A stretch of 64,000 nucleotides of DNA from Bradyrhizobium monzae. Lineage in GTDB: Bacteria; Pseudomonadota; Alphaproteobacteria; Rhizobiales; Xanthobacteraceae. The stretch is taken from NCBI RefSeq assembly GCF_021458635.1, contig NZ_JAIRDQ010000017.1, forward strand, positions 1 to 64,000, read 5' to 3'. A model generated the notes under the pieces. That model was given only the letters and a program-made list of their open reading frames with translations. It ran no database searches and had not been told where the DNA came from. Shown piece by piece: positions 18,447-26,795 of the stretch (the first letter of the stretch is position 1; every line of letters starts with the position of its first letter). The position numbers and the translations under genes were made by a program.

Positions 18447-19174
18447 ACCGACGGATGCTCTTTCGGCCAATCGGTGACCGAGAATATCCTCGTTAGCGCA
18501 ACTAAGCCGGATGATCCCGAGCACAAGGTCTATGAAACAGATGGATATCCGACCGTCGGCCTGGCGCTCCGCGTCGTCGATGCCGAAGGCGAGCCGCTGC
18601 AGGCGGGCAGCGCCGGTCGCTTGCTAACGCGCGGCACGAGCACTTTCGTTGGCTATCTCAAGCGCCCGGAACTCTACAACGTTGATGCCGACGGCTGGTT
18701 CGACACCGGAGATCTCGCCCGTCTTGATGCAGAGGATACGTCACCATCACAGGCCGCTCGAAGGATGTGATCATTCGCGGCGGCGAAAATATCCCGGTGA
18801 TCGAAATAGAGAACGTACTCTACCGCCACCCTAGCGTGCGGCAAGCGGCGATTGTCGCGATGCCGGGTCGGCGACTTGGCGAACGCCCTTGCGCGTTCGC
18901 CGTCTTGCAACCTGAGAAATCATTCAGCTTCACCGAGATGCAAGCTTTCCTGAGGGAGTCGGGCGTAGCCAGATCCTACTGGCCGGAGCATCTCGAATTG
19001 GTCGGCACGATGCCAATGACTGCGACGGGAAAGATACAGAAGTTCGTTCTTCGCGAAATGGCGGGGACGTTACGATCCGCTGCGGATCATGCGCCGCGAA
19101 TTGGCTCCGGCGGCAACCCCTCCGCGCATGCTTGCCGCTCGCCTAAGTCGACCCTGTTCAGGGGGTGCGTTTGA
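18447..19174 (+). pseudogene. AMP-forming acyl-CoA ligase, C-terminal remnant with frameshift
   Basis: The first frame gives SGR-type ligase sequence: PTVGLALRVVDAEGEPLQAG, GRLLTRGTSTFVGYL and DADGWFDTGDLARLDAE. It then breaks; the next frame continues YVTITGRSKDVIIRGGENIP and later MTATGKIQKFVLRE with the catalytic Lys. Adding one G at about 18734 restores DAEGYVTITGR. The N-terminal two thirds, including the P-loop, are missing. The upstream junction, near TTGTTGCAAAAGTCGGCT (18427-18444), has no homology to a ligase. A remnant left by deletion or transposition is likely. Confidence 0.8.
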
Positions 19175-19398
19175 CGGCGATGGAATGGAAGCCAGCTTGC
19201 CCGTGACACGAAGAAAAAAGTACCTGCGATGCGACGAGATGGGTGCGGCGCCAGCATGACAACGACAAGGAAGGGACCTGCAGCATCCATAATGGTGCTG
19301 CCCATTGAGCGGAACGCTGCGTTGAATTCAGCGCTAGCCTGGCCGCCTCGATAGCTTGGGCAAGGTGTGTCCGCCATCTCGCTGCGCAAACTGGCTTC

Positions 19399-19608
19399 CT
19401 AGCTTGCTCTCGTTTCGACCCTCGGCAGCGAAGCGTGATATTCATCCACGCTGTCGAGATCGATCATGGTTTTGCCTCCCATCTTGTAGGCCCTGATCCT
19501 CTCGTGAGCGATCAGCTCATAGGCCTTAGTCTTTCCGAATTTGCCATAGCGGCAACCATCCTTGAACTCGACGAGCCGGCGCCGGCTGTTGTTATCATTG
19601 TCAACCAT
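19399..19608 (-). CDS. Excisionase-like helix-turn-helix protein
   Basis: From the ATG at 19608 (AGGGA upstream) the product contains GKFGKTKAYELIAHERIRAY and KMGGKTMIDLDSVDEYHASL. This is the MerR/Xis-like winged helix with the 'KxYELIxxGxIxAxKxGxxxxI' pattern of excisionases and small phage DNA-binding proteins. An open frame reaches 19683 but without a ribosome binding site. It lies near a tRNA-like 3' end and an integrase remnant, so it was probably part of the same integrated element. Confidence 0.65.
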   Translation of the reverse strand: MVDNDNNSRRRLVEFKDGCRYGKFGKTKAYELIAHERIRAYKMGGKTMIDLDSVDEYHASLPRVETRAS

Positions 19609-19939
19609 AAGTCCCTGCATGCACTTCGATGATTTCCCGCAATCGGGATCAAAACCCCACTGAGTGAGATGCGCATAATCCATGGCGCGACGCTGTCGAT
19701 GCGGGCTCGCCAGAAGGCCTGCCGTTGTGGTGGCTGACGAGGTTCCTCCTAACCCACTTTGGCGTCATTTGGGCGTTATCCAATTGCGCGAGCTGCACCG
19801 ATCTAAGTTGCCCACGATGCCAAACAAAGGGAACAAGATGTGGCCGCCGAGTCCAGAGTACCGTAGGGTGCGAATCGGACGGGCGTGGAAGCGCAGCTCG
19901 CGGACGCTTGTCTTGTCACCTAGTGCTTTTGACTTGAGA

Positions 19940-19983
19940 GGTTGAACTGCAGGTCGGTGGTTCGAGCCCACCCAACTGTACCA
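19940..19983 (+). other. tRNA-like 3' end, possible attachment site
   Basis: A perfect five-pair T-stem encloses a seven-base loop of tRNA type: GGTGG-TTCGAGC-CCACC. It is followed by CAACTGT, A and CCA, as in a tRNA acceptor end. Upstream, ACGCTTG (19904-19910) pairs with CAACTGT at six of seven positions, but no acceptable anticodon arm could be folded. So this is a tRNA remnant or imitation, not a working tRNA. Integrases often use such 3' ends as attachment sites, and an integrase remnant begins 85 bases downstream. Confidence 0.45.
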
Positions 19984-20067
19984 CCGTTGCGGATAACCCC
20001 GCATTCTCAGCATCTTATTGATAGACCTGACCTATTTGCGCCGCCTAAAATACAAAAGGCGCTACAA

Positions 20068-20994
20068 ATGGCATTGCGTATGGTCGGGTTGAATAGAGCT
20101 TCTGATGGTCGGTGATTTGCGCGCAAAGGCATCCCCGAGGATGTCCGCGAAGACTACCAACGTCTTTACGGGACCAAGCGTGAAGCGCATCTCAAACTCG
20201 CGGCTGGCACACCTAAGCACGAAGCTAAGGCCCGACTTGGCGAGTGGGAAGCAGAGGTCGAAACGCGCATTGCGACCCTGCGAGCCCAAAGAAACGGCGA
20301 GGGTCAACCACTCACGAGGCTAAACGCAATCGCTCTTGCGGGACGTTGGTACAACTGGTTCGTGAAGCAGCATGAGGACGACCCGCGCCGCGCAAGCCAT
20401 TGGCGAGAGCTAAGCGACCTCTGGGTATCGGACGTGTTGCTTCCCCATAGGCCCGATGACCACGAAGAGCACCACCACCGCTATAACGATTGGGAAAAGG
20501 CCCCAGAGGTTCGAGAGGCAGTGCGGCCCCAAGCCGCCGAGTGTGCGCGGGTGGCGACGTTTCTCGCCAGCGAAGGAATGGCACTCAATTCCAGCGCCTA
20601 TGCTCTCTTTGTGGATGCCGTTAGCGACAACCTCCTGCAAGCACTTTCGGTGCTAGAGCGGCGCGCCAATGGCGATTACTCCCGTGACGATACGCCGGAC
20701 AGCTTCCCGCTGTTCACAGAGGGGCAAGCCCGCGCGGCAGGCGTGAGTTGCTGGGAATTGTTCGAGGCTTTCGTTACGGCAACGACGCCCGCCCCTAACA
20801 CTGTGTCGCGCTGGCGAGCCGTATTCCTCGAAATGCAACGCGAGTTTGCCGAGGTGGGGGCGGATGGGATCACCGAGGACGCTGCGCGCAAGTGGGTGCG
20901 TGGTCTATCCGTTGGGACTGACTCATGCAGATACTGCCGCTCCCCTGCGTGCTGCCATTTGGGACTTCGTCGAGTTGCTGGTTGGCCTCAATGA
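20068..20994 (+). pseudogene. Tyrosine recombinase (integrase), N-terminal fragment with nonsense codon
   Basis: From the ATG at 20068 the frame reads MALRMVGLNRASDGR, then a TGA at 20113 where a Trp (TGG) is expected, then FARKGIPEDVREDYQRLYGT. The remainder (EAKARLGEWEAEVETRIATL, RWYNWFVKQHEDDPRR, SWELFEAFV-type helices) is the SAM-like core-binding half of a phage-type integrase. Homology fades after ARKWVRG at about 20905. The catalytic half with the R-H-R-Y residues is missing. It is therefore inactive. Position beside a tRNA-like end and an excisionase-like gene marks a former integrated element. Confidence 0.75.
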
Positions 20995-21094
20995 CCGCCC
21001 TTACGGCGACGGCCATGTCGCTGCATTCCAACACGGGCAGCTCATCCGCAAAAATGAGGAATGTCTCGCCTTTCGGCTTGATGCTGATTGCCAT
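20870..21094 (-). CDS. Possible small hypothetical protein
   Basis: From an ATG at 21094 the frame reads MAISIKPKGETFLIFADELP, then VLECSDMAVAVRAVIEANQQ, and ends at 20870. It looks like a strand-helix small protein. It overlaps the end of the integrase remnant on the other strand, and its last 30 residues probably extend beyond the original end. No family recognised. Confidence 0.25.
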   Translation of the reverse strand: MAISIKPKGETFLIFADELPVLECSDMAVAVRAVIEANQQLDEVPNGSTQGSGSICMSQSQRIDHAPTCAQRPR

Positions 21095-21192
21095 TGCACG
21101 TCCAGTCCGACCAAGTCTGCGACCTTTGGTCTTGGACGGTGTCTGGGTGAGGGCAAGCGTCCTTGTCCCCAGTTCGCGTAGTTGAATTGCCC

Positions 21193-21471
21193 TTACGCGA
21201 TTGGCGGCATTTTGATCCAACTGAAACCGCGGGGATCACGCGTCAGCCTCTCTGTCCGCAACCGCCCGCACGAAATTCTCGGCGCCCTTAATCGTCGCGA
21301 TGGGCTGCGGGTGGGCGAACTACCGATCGCCAGGCTCCCGATGCCGGAACGGGTCGGCGGCGTCGCATGACCGCTACGGCTGCTGAAAAACAGCAGGGCC
21401 GTGAGGCCGCAGCCGATGAGGAGAGAAAAGAAGGTTCCGAGGCCAAATGCTATCCAGCCGTGCTTGCCCAT
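21193..21471 (-). CDS. Single-span membrane protein (92 aa)
   Basis: The product begins MGKHGWIAFGLGTFFSLLIG, a membrane segment reaching about residue 30 (CGLTALLFFSSRSGH), followed by an Arg/Pro-rich tail. Short 'MGKHG' membrane proteins of about 45-50 residues occur in this group, so the long tail may reflect a lost stop or shifted frame. An AGGCGG lies seven or so bases before the ATG. Function unknown. Confidence 0.45.
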   Translation of the reverse strand: MGKHGWIAFGLGTFFSLLIGCGLTALLFFSSRSGHATPPTRSGIGSLAIGSSPTRSPSRRLRAPRISCGRLRTERLTRDPRGFSWIKMPPIA

Positions 21472-21910
21472 TTCGACGCCGCCTGGGCCTCTTCGTGTTC
21501 CCGATTCGAATGAACTCGCGCCTGATGGAGGCGACGCCGGAGTAGCGACGTGCGTTCGGACTGATGCCGAAGCATCCGCTGGTCGAAAACTGGGAGACGA
21601 CTAAAGGTTAGTTCGATTGCGCTTGCCGTGCGATTCAACCCGTGAGACGATTCTGCTGTTTTCATGCGCGAAGCCAATCGAAACATCGTCTAAGACACAA
21701 CGAAACGGGCAACGGAGAAAAAGCGCAGGTTTTTGGACGACATCGAAAGCGTATGGGATCTGACTGCGCCCGCTTGAGGTCCATCACCACCTCCGGGGAC
21801 TCTAGCCAGAATGATTCTGCTAATTTGGTCCGGCGGCCACGATCCGGTTCACGCGATCATCGGCCGTGTGGTCGATCTGTTCAGGGAGTTCCGAGTTGAT
21901 CATTTCGGCC
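21472..21910. other. Gene-free stretch
   Basis: No recognisable product on either strand. It separates the decayed element on the left from the cytochrome operon on the right. Confidence 0.4.
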
Positions 21911-23155
21911 TCAGTTCAGGGGCACCGAGCGCAGTTCGTTGGCTTCCCGGGCGCTCACGGGCGCGCCGCGGTTGCCCCAGGCGGTGCGGATGTAGGAGAC
22001 GACGGCAGCCACCTCGTTGTCCGACAGAAGGCCTGCGAAGGGTGGCATGCCGTAGGGACGGGGATTGCCTTCCGTGCCCGGCGGATAGCCGCCGTTCAGC
22101 ACCATCCGGATCGCGTTGACGGCCGATTCCATCTCGATCGACTGGTTGTTGGCGAGCGGCGGCCAGTGCGGCGGCTGGCCTTCTCCTTGCGCGCCGTGAC
22201 AGCTCGCGCAGCGGGCGTCGTAGACCGTCTTGCCGAGGCTGATCAGCAAGCTGCTCTCGGTCGTCGGTAAAGCCGTCGAACTTGCGGCGGGCCGCGTTGT
22301 CGGCTCGGCGATGCTCTTCAGGTAGACCGCCATGGCGTTCGTATCTTCGTCGGTCAGGTACTGCAGGCTGTTGTGCACGACCTCCGCCATCGGGCCGTAG
22401 ACGACACCCCGTGCCGAAACGCCGGTCTTCAGGAGGTCGGCGATGTCCTTGAGGCTCCAGTCGCCGAGTCCGGCCTCGCGGTTGAAGGTCAGCGACGGCG
22501 CGTACCAGTTCTGCATCGGAATGAGACCGCCCTTGAACGCGTCGGACTGCGAGGTGCCGCCGAGCGCGTTGATCGGCGAATGGCACATGCCGCAATGGCC
22601 GAGTCCCTCGACGAGGTAGGCGCCGCGATTCCATTCGTCCGATTTGGAGGGGTCGGGCTTGTACTCGCCCTCGGTGAAGAACAGCGTGCGCCAGCCCAGG
22701 ATCAGTTGGCGGTTGGAGTAGGGGAAGCGGAGATCGTGCTCGCGGTTCCTCTGGTTCACCGGCGGGATCGACTTCAGGTAGGCGAAGATCGCGGCGCTGT
22801 CGGCCTGCGTGACCTTCGTGTAGGAGGCGAACGGCATCGCGGGATACATCAGACCGCCGTCGGGGAAGCGGCCGGTATGCATGGCCTTGTAGAAGTCTTC
22901 GGTCGTCCACTTGCCGATGCCGGTCTCGCGGTCGGGCGTGATGTTGGACGAGTAGAGCGTGCCGAACGGCGTCGGCATCGCGCGCCCGCCGGCGAAGGTG
23001 CGGCCTTCCGGAGCCGTGTGGCAGGCGATGCAGTCGCCGGCACGCGCGAGGTACTCGCCGCGGTTGACGAGGTCGCCTGGTTGCTGCGCGCGAGCGTCGG
23101 GGCCCGCGAGGAGCGGAAGCAGGAGCAAGCCAAGGATTCGTGCGCGTGAAAGCAT
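21911..23155 (-). CDS. Triheme c-type cytochrome, alcohol-dehydrogenase subunit-like
   Basis: The product of about 414 residues has a signal peptide (ILGLLLLPLLAGPDARA) and three haem c sites: CIACH, CGMCH and CASCH. The arrangement and segments such as YLARAGDCIACHTAPEG and GGRAMPTPFGTLYSSNITPD match the cytochrome subunit of membrane-bound alcohol or gluconate dehydrogenases, which passes electrons to quinone or terminal oxidases. The ATG at 23155 has GAGGAG upstream. It follows the diheme cytochrome gene by 10 bases. No dehydrogenase catalytic subunit is adjacent, so the pair may serve another donor. Confidence 0.88.
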   Translation of the reverse strand: MLSRARILGLLLLPLLAGPDARAQQPGDLVNRGEYLARAGDCIACHTAPEGRTFAGGRAMPTPFGTLYSSNITPDRETGIGKWTTEDFYKAMHTGRFPDGGLMYPAMPFASYTKVTQADSAAIFAYLKSIPPVNQRNREHDLRFPYSNRQLILGWRTLFFTEGEYKPDPSKSDEWNRGAYLVEGLGHCGMCHSPINALGGTSQSDAFKGGLIPMQNWYAPSLTFNREAGLGDWSLKDIADLLKTGVSARGVVYGPMAEVVHNSLQYLTDEDTNAMAVYLKSIAEPTTRPAASSTALPTTESSLLISLGKTVYDARCASCHGAQGEGQPPHWPPLANNQSIEMESAVNAIRMVLNGGYPPGTEGNPRPYGMPPFAGLLSDNEVAAVVSYIRTAWGNRGAPVSAREANELRSVPLN

Positions 23156-23165
23156 CGCCGTCTCC

Positions 23166-23873
23166 TCAGTCCGGCTCGCTTCCGCACGCGAAGGGCAGCA
23201 CGTAGGCTCCCTTCGGTGCGGGCGCGATGGCAACCGGAGCCGGTCGGTTTGCGAGGTAGGCCGCCACCGCGGTCACGTCCGCCTCCGTCAGACGGGCGGC
23301 AACCTGCTGCATGCAATCCGGAGACTTGGCCGTGCGCGTCCCGTAGCGCCAGGCGCCGAGTTGCGAGCTGATGTAGTTCGGCCGAAGACCCAGCAGGCCA
23401 GGGATTCCCGGCTCCATGCCCGTGAGTCCCGGGCCATGGCAACTGCCGCACGCGGGAATCTGCCGCGCGGGATCGCCGCGCCCGACCAGGGTCTGGCCAT
23501 GCTGGAGAACCTCTTTGCTGACGTCGTTTGCGGCCGGCGCGGGTAGCGGTGGACGCTGCTCGGCGAAGTAATCAGCCATCTCCTGAAGGTATGGGTCGCC
23601 CAAGTATTCGAGCAGGTAGTTCATCGGCGGGTATTTCCGCCGCCCGTTCTTGAAGGCGAGAAGCTGGTTGTAGAGATAGCCGGCGGGTTTGCCTGCGAGC
23701 CGCGGAAAATAGACGTCGCTGGTGCCTTGACCCTGGTTGCCATGGCATGGCGTGCAGGCTTCGACCCGTGCCGCCATCGTATCCGGCGGTTGCCCAGGTG
23801 CTTGAGCGGAAACGGGAAATGTCAGGGCGAAAAACCCCAGTCCCAGCCCGATGATGATGACCCTTAGCAACAC
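23166..23873 (-). CDS. Diheme cytochrome c4-like protein
   Basis: A 235-residue exported protein (signal peptide MLLRVIIIGLGLGFFALTF) with two haem c sites, CTPCH near residue 40 and CGSCH near residue 142, each in a cytochrome c domain (DVYFPRLAGKPAGYLYNQLL in the first, RPNYISSQLGAWRYG in the second). This is the cytochrome c4 layout; c4 proteins carry electrons to oxidases or reductases in the periplasm. It is the first gene of a two-gene minus-strand operon; a perfect 6+3+6 inverted repeat lies 55 bases upstream. Confidence 0.88.
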   Translation of the reverse strand: MLLRVIIIGLGLGFFALTFPVSAQAPGQPPDTMAARVEACTPCHGNQGQGTSDVYFPRLAGKPAGYLYNQLLAFKNGRRKYPPMNYLLEYLGDPYLQEMADYFAEQRPPLPAPAANDVSKEVLQHGQTLVGRGDPARQIPACGSCHGPGLTGMEPGIPGLLGLRPNYISSQLGAWRYGTRTAKSPDCMQQVAARLTEADVTAVAAYLANRPAPVAIAPAPKGAYVLPFACGSEPD

Positions 23874-23928
23874 GCGGCCTCCCCAAAGCAGCGCAATGAG
23901 GGAAGCTAAACGGCTTAGGAACGCGTTT

Positions 23929-23943
23929 GTTCCGCAACGGAAC
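23929..23943. promoter_or_regulatory. Inverted repeat upstream of the cytochrome operon
   Basis: GTTCCG-CAA-CGGAAC is a perfect 15-base palindrome 56 bases before the start of the diheme cytochrome gene. It is a candidate operator. It is not of the TTG-N8-CAA type found elsewhere in the window. Confidence 0.45.
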
Positions 23944-24025
23944 TAAAGTCGAAAGCTTGTGTCGCGCGGGGCGGTCGCAGCGGGACTCCGGAGTACCTAG
24001 GAGTCCAGAGCCGCGCCATTTCAGA

Positions 24026-24454
24026 CTATCCGCAAGGTTTCTGCCGACGCGGGAGCGCTTTCAGCGCGTCGATAGCGAAGGCGTTGGCGCAATATTCGTG
24101 AATGTGGTGCGTGGCGCTCCCAGACTTCAGCTCGCGATTGCACCGCGATTTCGCTACGCAGAGCGAGCATACGAGCGTCATGTCGCGCAACACGCCCGGC
24201 TCCTCGCGGGCGAGCTCCGACTCGACGATGCCGCACGATGCAAGCAGCTTCGGCAGCTCATCCGCCGTCTGGCGTCCGCGGGAAACGAGGGTTTCGAGCT
24301 CGGCCCGAGACACTCGAAGATCTTGGGCGATTAGGTCCACATCGCCGGGGCGGAGGCCGCGACTACCCGCGTCATCATACAATCGCCAGAGCCAATCCGA
24401 GAAACCGCTCAAGATCCTGCCTGCGATCCGATCCGATTTCATCGCCGATTCCAT
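24026..24454 (-). CDS. DUF6455 family protein
   Basis: The 142-residue product is a soluble helical protein ending in a cysteine-bearing part: VCSLCVAKSRCNREL and later HEYCANAFAIDAL. The Cys pattern (CxxC, C, C) recurs in a second gene at 48706-49128, with matching segments ARDLRLS/AQDLRVS and REEPGVLRDM/RAEPAVVRDM. The family is uncharacterised to my knowledge; metal or iron-sulfur binding is an inference from the cysteines. The ATG at 24454 has GGGAGG upstream. It follows the hemerythrin gene on the same strand and may be in its operon. Confidence 0.75.
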   Translation of the reverse strand: MESAMKSDRIAGRILSGFSDWLWRLYDDAGSRGLRPGDVDLIAQDLRVSRAELETLVSRGRQTADELPKLLASCGIVESELAREEPGVLRDMTLVCSLCVAKSRCNRELKSGSATHHIHEYCANAFAIDALKALPRRQKPCG

Positions 24455-24528
24455 AGCATCCTCCCATCGTAGTTCGTCCCGCGGTCAGCATCGACAGACA
24501 ACAAGTCCGGAGCCAGATGACCCTGCCG

Positions 24529-25092
24529 TCATTTTCGTTCGAGCTCGGCCTCTTGCTCGAGCCGAAGGATATGTGCCCGTAGCGCATCGAAGCGTTCTTC
24601 GGCCACATCGCTGAACAGCGGATCCTTGTGAACGGTGACGGTCGAAGCGATCTCCGCCCAATCCTGCGGTTCGAGGGCTTTGATCGCGGCCGGAAAGGAG
24701 TCACGATCCTCCATCGCCATGTGACGCCGTTCATGTTCGATGAACTCGCGAACGACGGCATCCACGTCATCGCGAAGAAGCTCACGGTCCGCGAGCACGC
24801 TGTCCACCGTCCGAGCGACTTGGCGCAACCGGTCGGCCCCTTTCCGATGTTCGCGAGCGAGATCTCCGACCCCCGCGGCCGCCACTGGATCGCGCGTTTT
24901 CAGTTTGGCAAAGACCAAATCCTCCTGGGGGTGATGATACACCTCCGGATGGACTTCGAAGTAGCTGATCACAGCGTGAATCACTTCGTAGTCGGGACGA
25001 TTTCCGCGGTCGAACACCTCGAGTTCTTGCTCGAGGATGGCGAGCAACTTCTCGATGTTTCGGTGCTCTTGGGACAAGCGCTCGATGATCAT
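24529..25092 (-). CDS. Hemerythrin-domain protein
   Basis: The 187-residue product is a four-helix hemerythrin HHE protein with the iron ligands in QEHRNIEKLL, HPEVYHHPQEDLVFAKL, EHRKGADRL and EFIEHERRHMAMED. Such proteins bind O2 or NO at a di-iron site; in denitrification clusters they are thought to help with NO or iron-sulfur damage. The ATG at 25092 is preferred (GGAG upstream) over one five codons earlier. A TTG-N8-CAA site lies 60 bases upstream, so control by the NnrR/FixK-type regulators is likely. DUF6455 follows downstream. Confidence 0.88.
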   Translation of the reverse strand: MIIERLSQEHRNIEKLLAILEQELEVFDRGNRPDYEVIHAVISYFEVHPEVYHHPQEDLVFAKLKTRDPVAAAGVGDLAREHRKGADRLRQVARTVDSVLADRELLRDDVDAVVREFIEHERRHMAMEDRDSFPAAIKALEPQDWAEIASTVTVHKDPLFSDVAEERFDALRAHILRLEQEAELERK

Positions 25093-25145
25093 GATGGCGC
25101 TCCGCAATCCACCTTGAAATATAGTCTCGAGCGCTACCTCGGTCT

Positions 25146-25159
25146 TTGAGCCAGATCAA
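25146..25159. promoter_or_regulatory. Crp/Fnr-type box (hemerythrin)
   Basis: TTGAGCCAGATCAA, centred about 60 bases before the hemerythrin start. The right half ATCAA is a perfect Fnr half-site. Confidence 0.65.
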
Positions 25160-25257
25160 TGATCATGTCGGGAGGCGAGCACTCGCCCCGCCACGACTGG
25201 TGAATGAGTTTACGCGATGAGCAATTGAGCCGCATTCCGACAAACGAACGGCCTCGC

Positions 25258-25464
25258 CTAGTGCGGCCGCCGCACGATAGGAGCGTCCGTCATCGGGGCG
25301 TCGCAACCGAGAAGCTTATGGGTCCGCCGATTCATGACGTGCCCCATTGCGCAGGCTGGACACTCGATCTACTCGAACGAATCCGCGGGTGCATCGGGGG
25401 TCTCGTCCGCCCAGCGCTGAACATTCAAGCCGGTCTTGGGACAACGGAAGATAACGGCGGTCAT
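25258..25464 (-). pseudogene. Small zinc-ribbon-like protein with in-frame amber codon
   Basis: From the ATG at 25464 the frame reads MTAVIFRCPKTGLNVQRW, then a TAG at 25369-25371, then IECPACAMGHVMNRRTHKLL, ending at 25258. It parallels the intact protein at 45771-45992 (VFTCPVTKQNVQHW, then CPACARLHFLNPRTGRLLG) position for position. The amber replaces a codon between the two halves. It was therefore a paralogue that has lost function, unless the TAG is suppressed. Confidence 0.65.
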
Positions 25465-25562
25465 GCTGCCAGCATGACAGGATTGCCGAGATCGAATCTG
25501 ATCCGGCGCAAGGATTCCTATCCTACCCTGCGTCCAGACATGCGGCGCGAAAGGGCCGAGGC

Positions 25563-25611
25563 TCAGTTCCCGTCGTCGGCTTCGCCATCGGCGTTCTTGC
25601 CGACGGCCCGG
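25563..25611 (-). repeat. Imperfect direct repeat, copy 1
   Basis: About 49 bases resembling 26080-26128. On the minus strand both copies can be read as a peptide tail ending in ADDG-(N/K)-stop: here AVGKNADGEADDGN. It lies just after the small gene 25621-25746 and may be the displaced end of its reading frame. Confidence 0.5.
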
Positions 25612-25620
25612 GACCGGACT

Positions 25621-25746
25621 TCAGATGTCGTACGCGCGCGCGATTTGCTTGAGCATCGTGGCGGCGGCATCGGTGATTTGGCCACGATTGGCGACCTGAC
25701 CCGCACCTAGCGGCACCAAGAGTGCGATTGCGGCGCCTTTGAACAT
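25621..25746 (-). CDS. Mini-protein (41 aa), possibly frameshifted at its end
   Basis: An ATG at 25746 with AAGGAG upstream opens MFKGAAIALLVPLGAGQVAN, then RGQITDAAATMLKQIARAY and a TGA at 25621. A hydrophobic N-terminus and a short helix suggest a membrane-associated or exported peptide. If one base is shifted in the GCGCGCG run at about 25628-25636, the frame continues through SEVRSRAVGKNADGEADDGN, so the original protein may have been longer. No function known. Confidence 0.5.
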   Translation of the reverse strand: MFKGAAIALLVPLGAGQVANRGQITDAAATMLKQIARAYDI

Positions 25747-26146
25747 GTGGGCCTCTCCTTCGGAAAGGACCGCCAACTGGGCCGGTCATTAAAGCATTTC
25801 GAAATTCGCTGCCGCTGATCGCGACCTATCGCAATGCCGGAATGCTGGCAGCAATTGGTAGCCCAATTGTTACTTGAGAGAGGCGATCGAAAAAGATCGG
25901 TCGGGAACCTAGTTTGGTAATGTTTCGTCGGGAAGCGCGAAAACGGCGGCTGGAGGATCCTCAAAGGTATTGGGTCGTGTTGATCTCGCAGAAGCTCGGG
26001 GACATCACGCTTAGGCCGTCCCCCCGTCGGCGAGAACGGGGGCTGCGGATGCGACCCGCACTCTTCTGCGAAAGAGAGTTCATTTCCCGTCGTCGGCGTT
26101 GCAATCGGCGTCGTTGCCGACGACCCGATGCGGCAATCGCGCTTTT
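25747..26146. other. Intergenic stretch with second repeat copy
   Basis: No intact gene recognised. Apart from the repeat copy at 26080-26128 I see nothing to annotate; 25870-26020 has no credible frame. Confidence 0.45.
26080..26128 (-). repeat. Imperfect direct repeat, copy 2
   Basis: Matches 25563-25611 at most positions; read on the minus strand it gives VVGNDADCNADDGK followed by a TGA. It sits directly behind the stop of the TetR-type gene. Confidence 0.5.
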
Positions 26147-26776
26147 CTACACCGGTCGGAAACGGAAAGCCGACGGATCGTCCCGCTCGGCTGGAGCCCG
26201 GCGTCCGCGCCCCGTCACTTGGGCGGGCTCCGGCGGAACGAGAGCCGGGAGGCCACGGATCAATACCCTGACGGCGCTATCGAAGGACTCGTCGTATGAG
26301 GAGACCCCGATGAACGTATGCATGACTTCATGGAGGACGTAGCCTCGAACGAGGCTTCGGAGCATGTCGAGAGCGTTTTCCGCCGCGTCGCCGACCAGTC
26401 CGCATTCCGCCAGAACGTCGCTCATGAAGGCATGCAGGTCCTCATGCGCCTCCCGCCACTCGGGACAATCCGCAGCGGCCGTCCGGAAGGCGGCGGCGGA
26501 AAGTGCCGGCCTCTCCAGCGCATAGTGGCGCATCGCGTGGACGACTGCCGCGAGCGCATCTTCGGCGTCCTTGCCTTCGCGCGCCTCACGAAGACGTCCA
26601 AGCAGTTCCCGATATCCCTTGAGCGCCAGAAAACGGCGCATCTCGTGCACGGTGCCCAGCCTGTCGCCGGTACAAATCCCGATCTCGTCCGCCAGGTCCT
26701 TCGCCAGCTTCCTGTCCCAGGACGTCGCGAGGATTTCGTCCACCGGGTATCCGGTGCCATTGGCGGTCATGGTCAT
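26147..26776 (-). CDS. TetR/AcrR-type regulator with diverged DNA-binding part
   Basis: The C-terminal two thirds are typical of TetR proteins with the WHG-type ligand domain (ERPALSAAAFRTAA, LRSLVRGYVLHEVMHTFIG, YDESFDSAVRVLIRGL). The N-terminal part is short: KLAKDLADEIGICTGDRL, then GTVHEMRRFLALKGYREL aligns with helices 2-4 of the usual DNA-binding domain, but the LYRH-type recognition residues are not conserved. DNA binding is therefore doubtful. The ATG at 26776 has GGAG nine bases upstream. It follows a tiny membrane-protein gene by 20 bases, divergent from norE. Confidence 0.65.
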   Translation of the reverse strand: MTMTANGTGYPVDEILATSWDRKLAKDLADEIGICTGDRLGTVHEMRRFLALKGYRELLGRLREAREGKDAEDALAAVVHAMRHYALERPALSAAAFRTAAADCPEWREAHEDLHAFMSDVLAECGLVGDAAENALDMLRSLVRGYVLHEVMHTFIGVSSYDESFDSAVRVLIRGLPALVPPEPAQVTGRGRRAPAERDDPSAFRFRPV

Positions 26777-26795
26777 GCGCTTCAACTCCGAAGGT

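Noticed and set aside
19904..19983. A complete tRNA gene
   Set aside because: T-arm and acceptor fit, but no D-arm or anticodon arm can be folded with the right loop.
21866..23149. Plus-strand open frames opposite the cytochrome genes
   Set aside because: The minus strand has signal peptides, haem motifs and ribosome binding sites; the plus frames have none.
23929..23943. Crp/Fnr box before the diheme cytochrome gene
   Set aside because: The palindrome has the wrong half-sites and the TTG to CAA distance is five bases.
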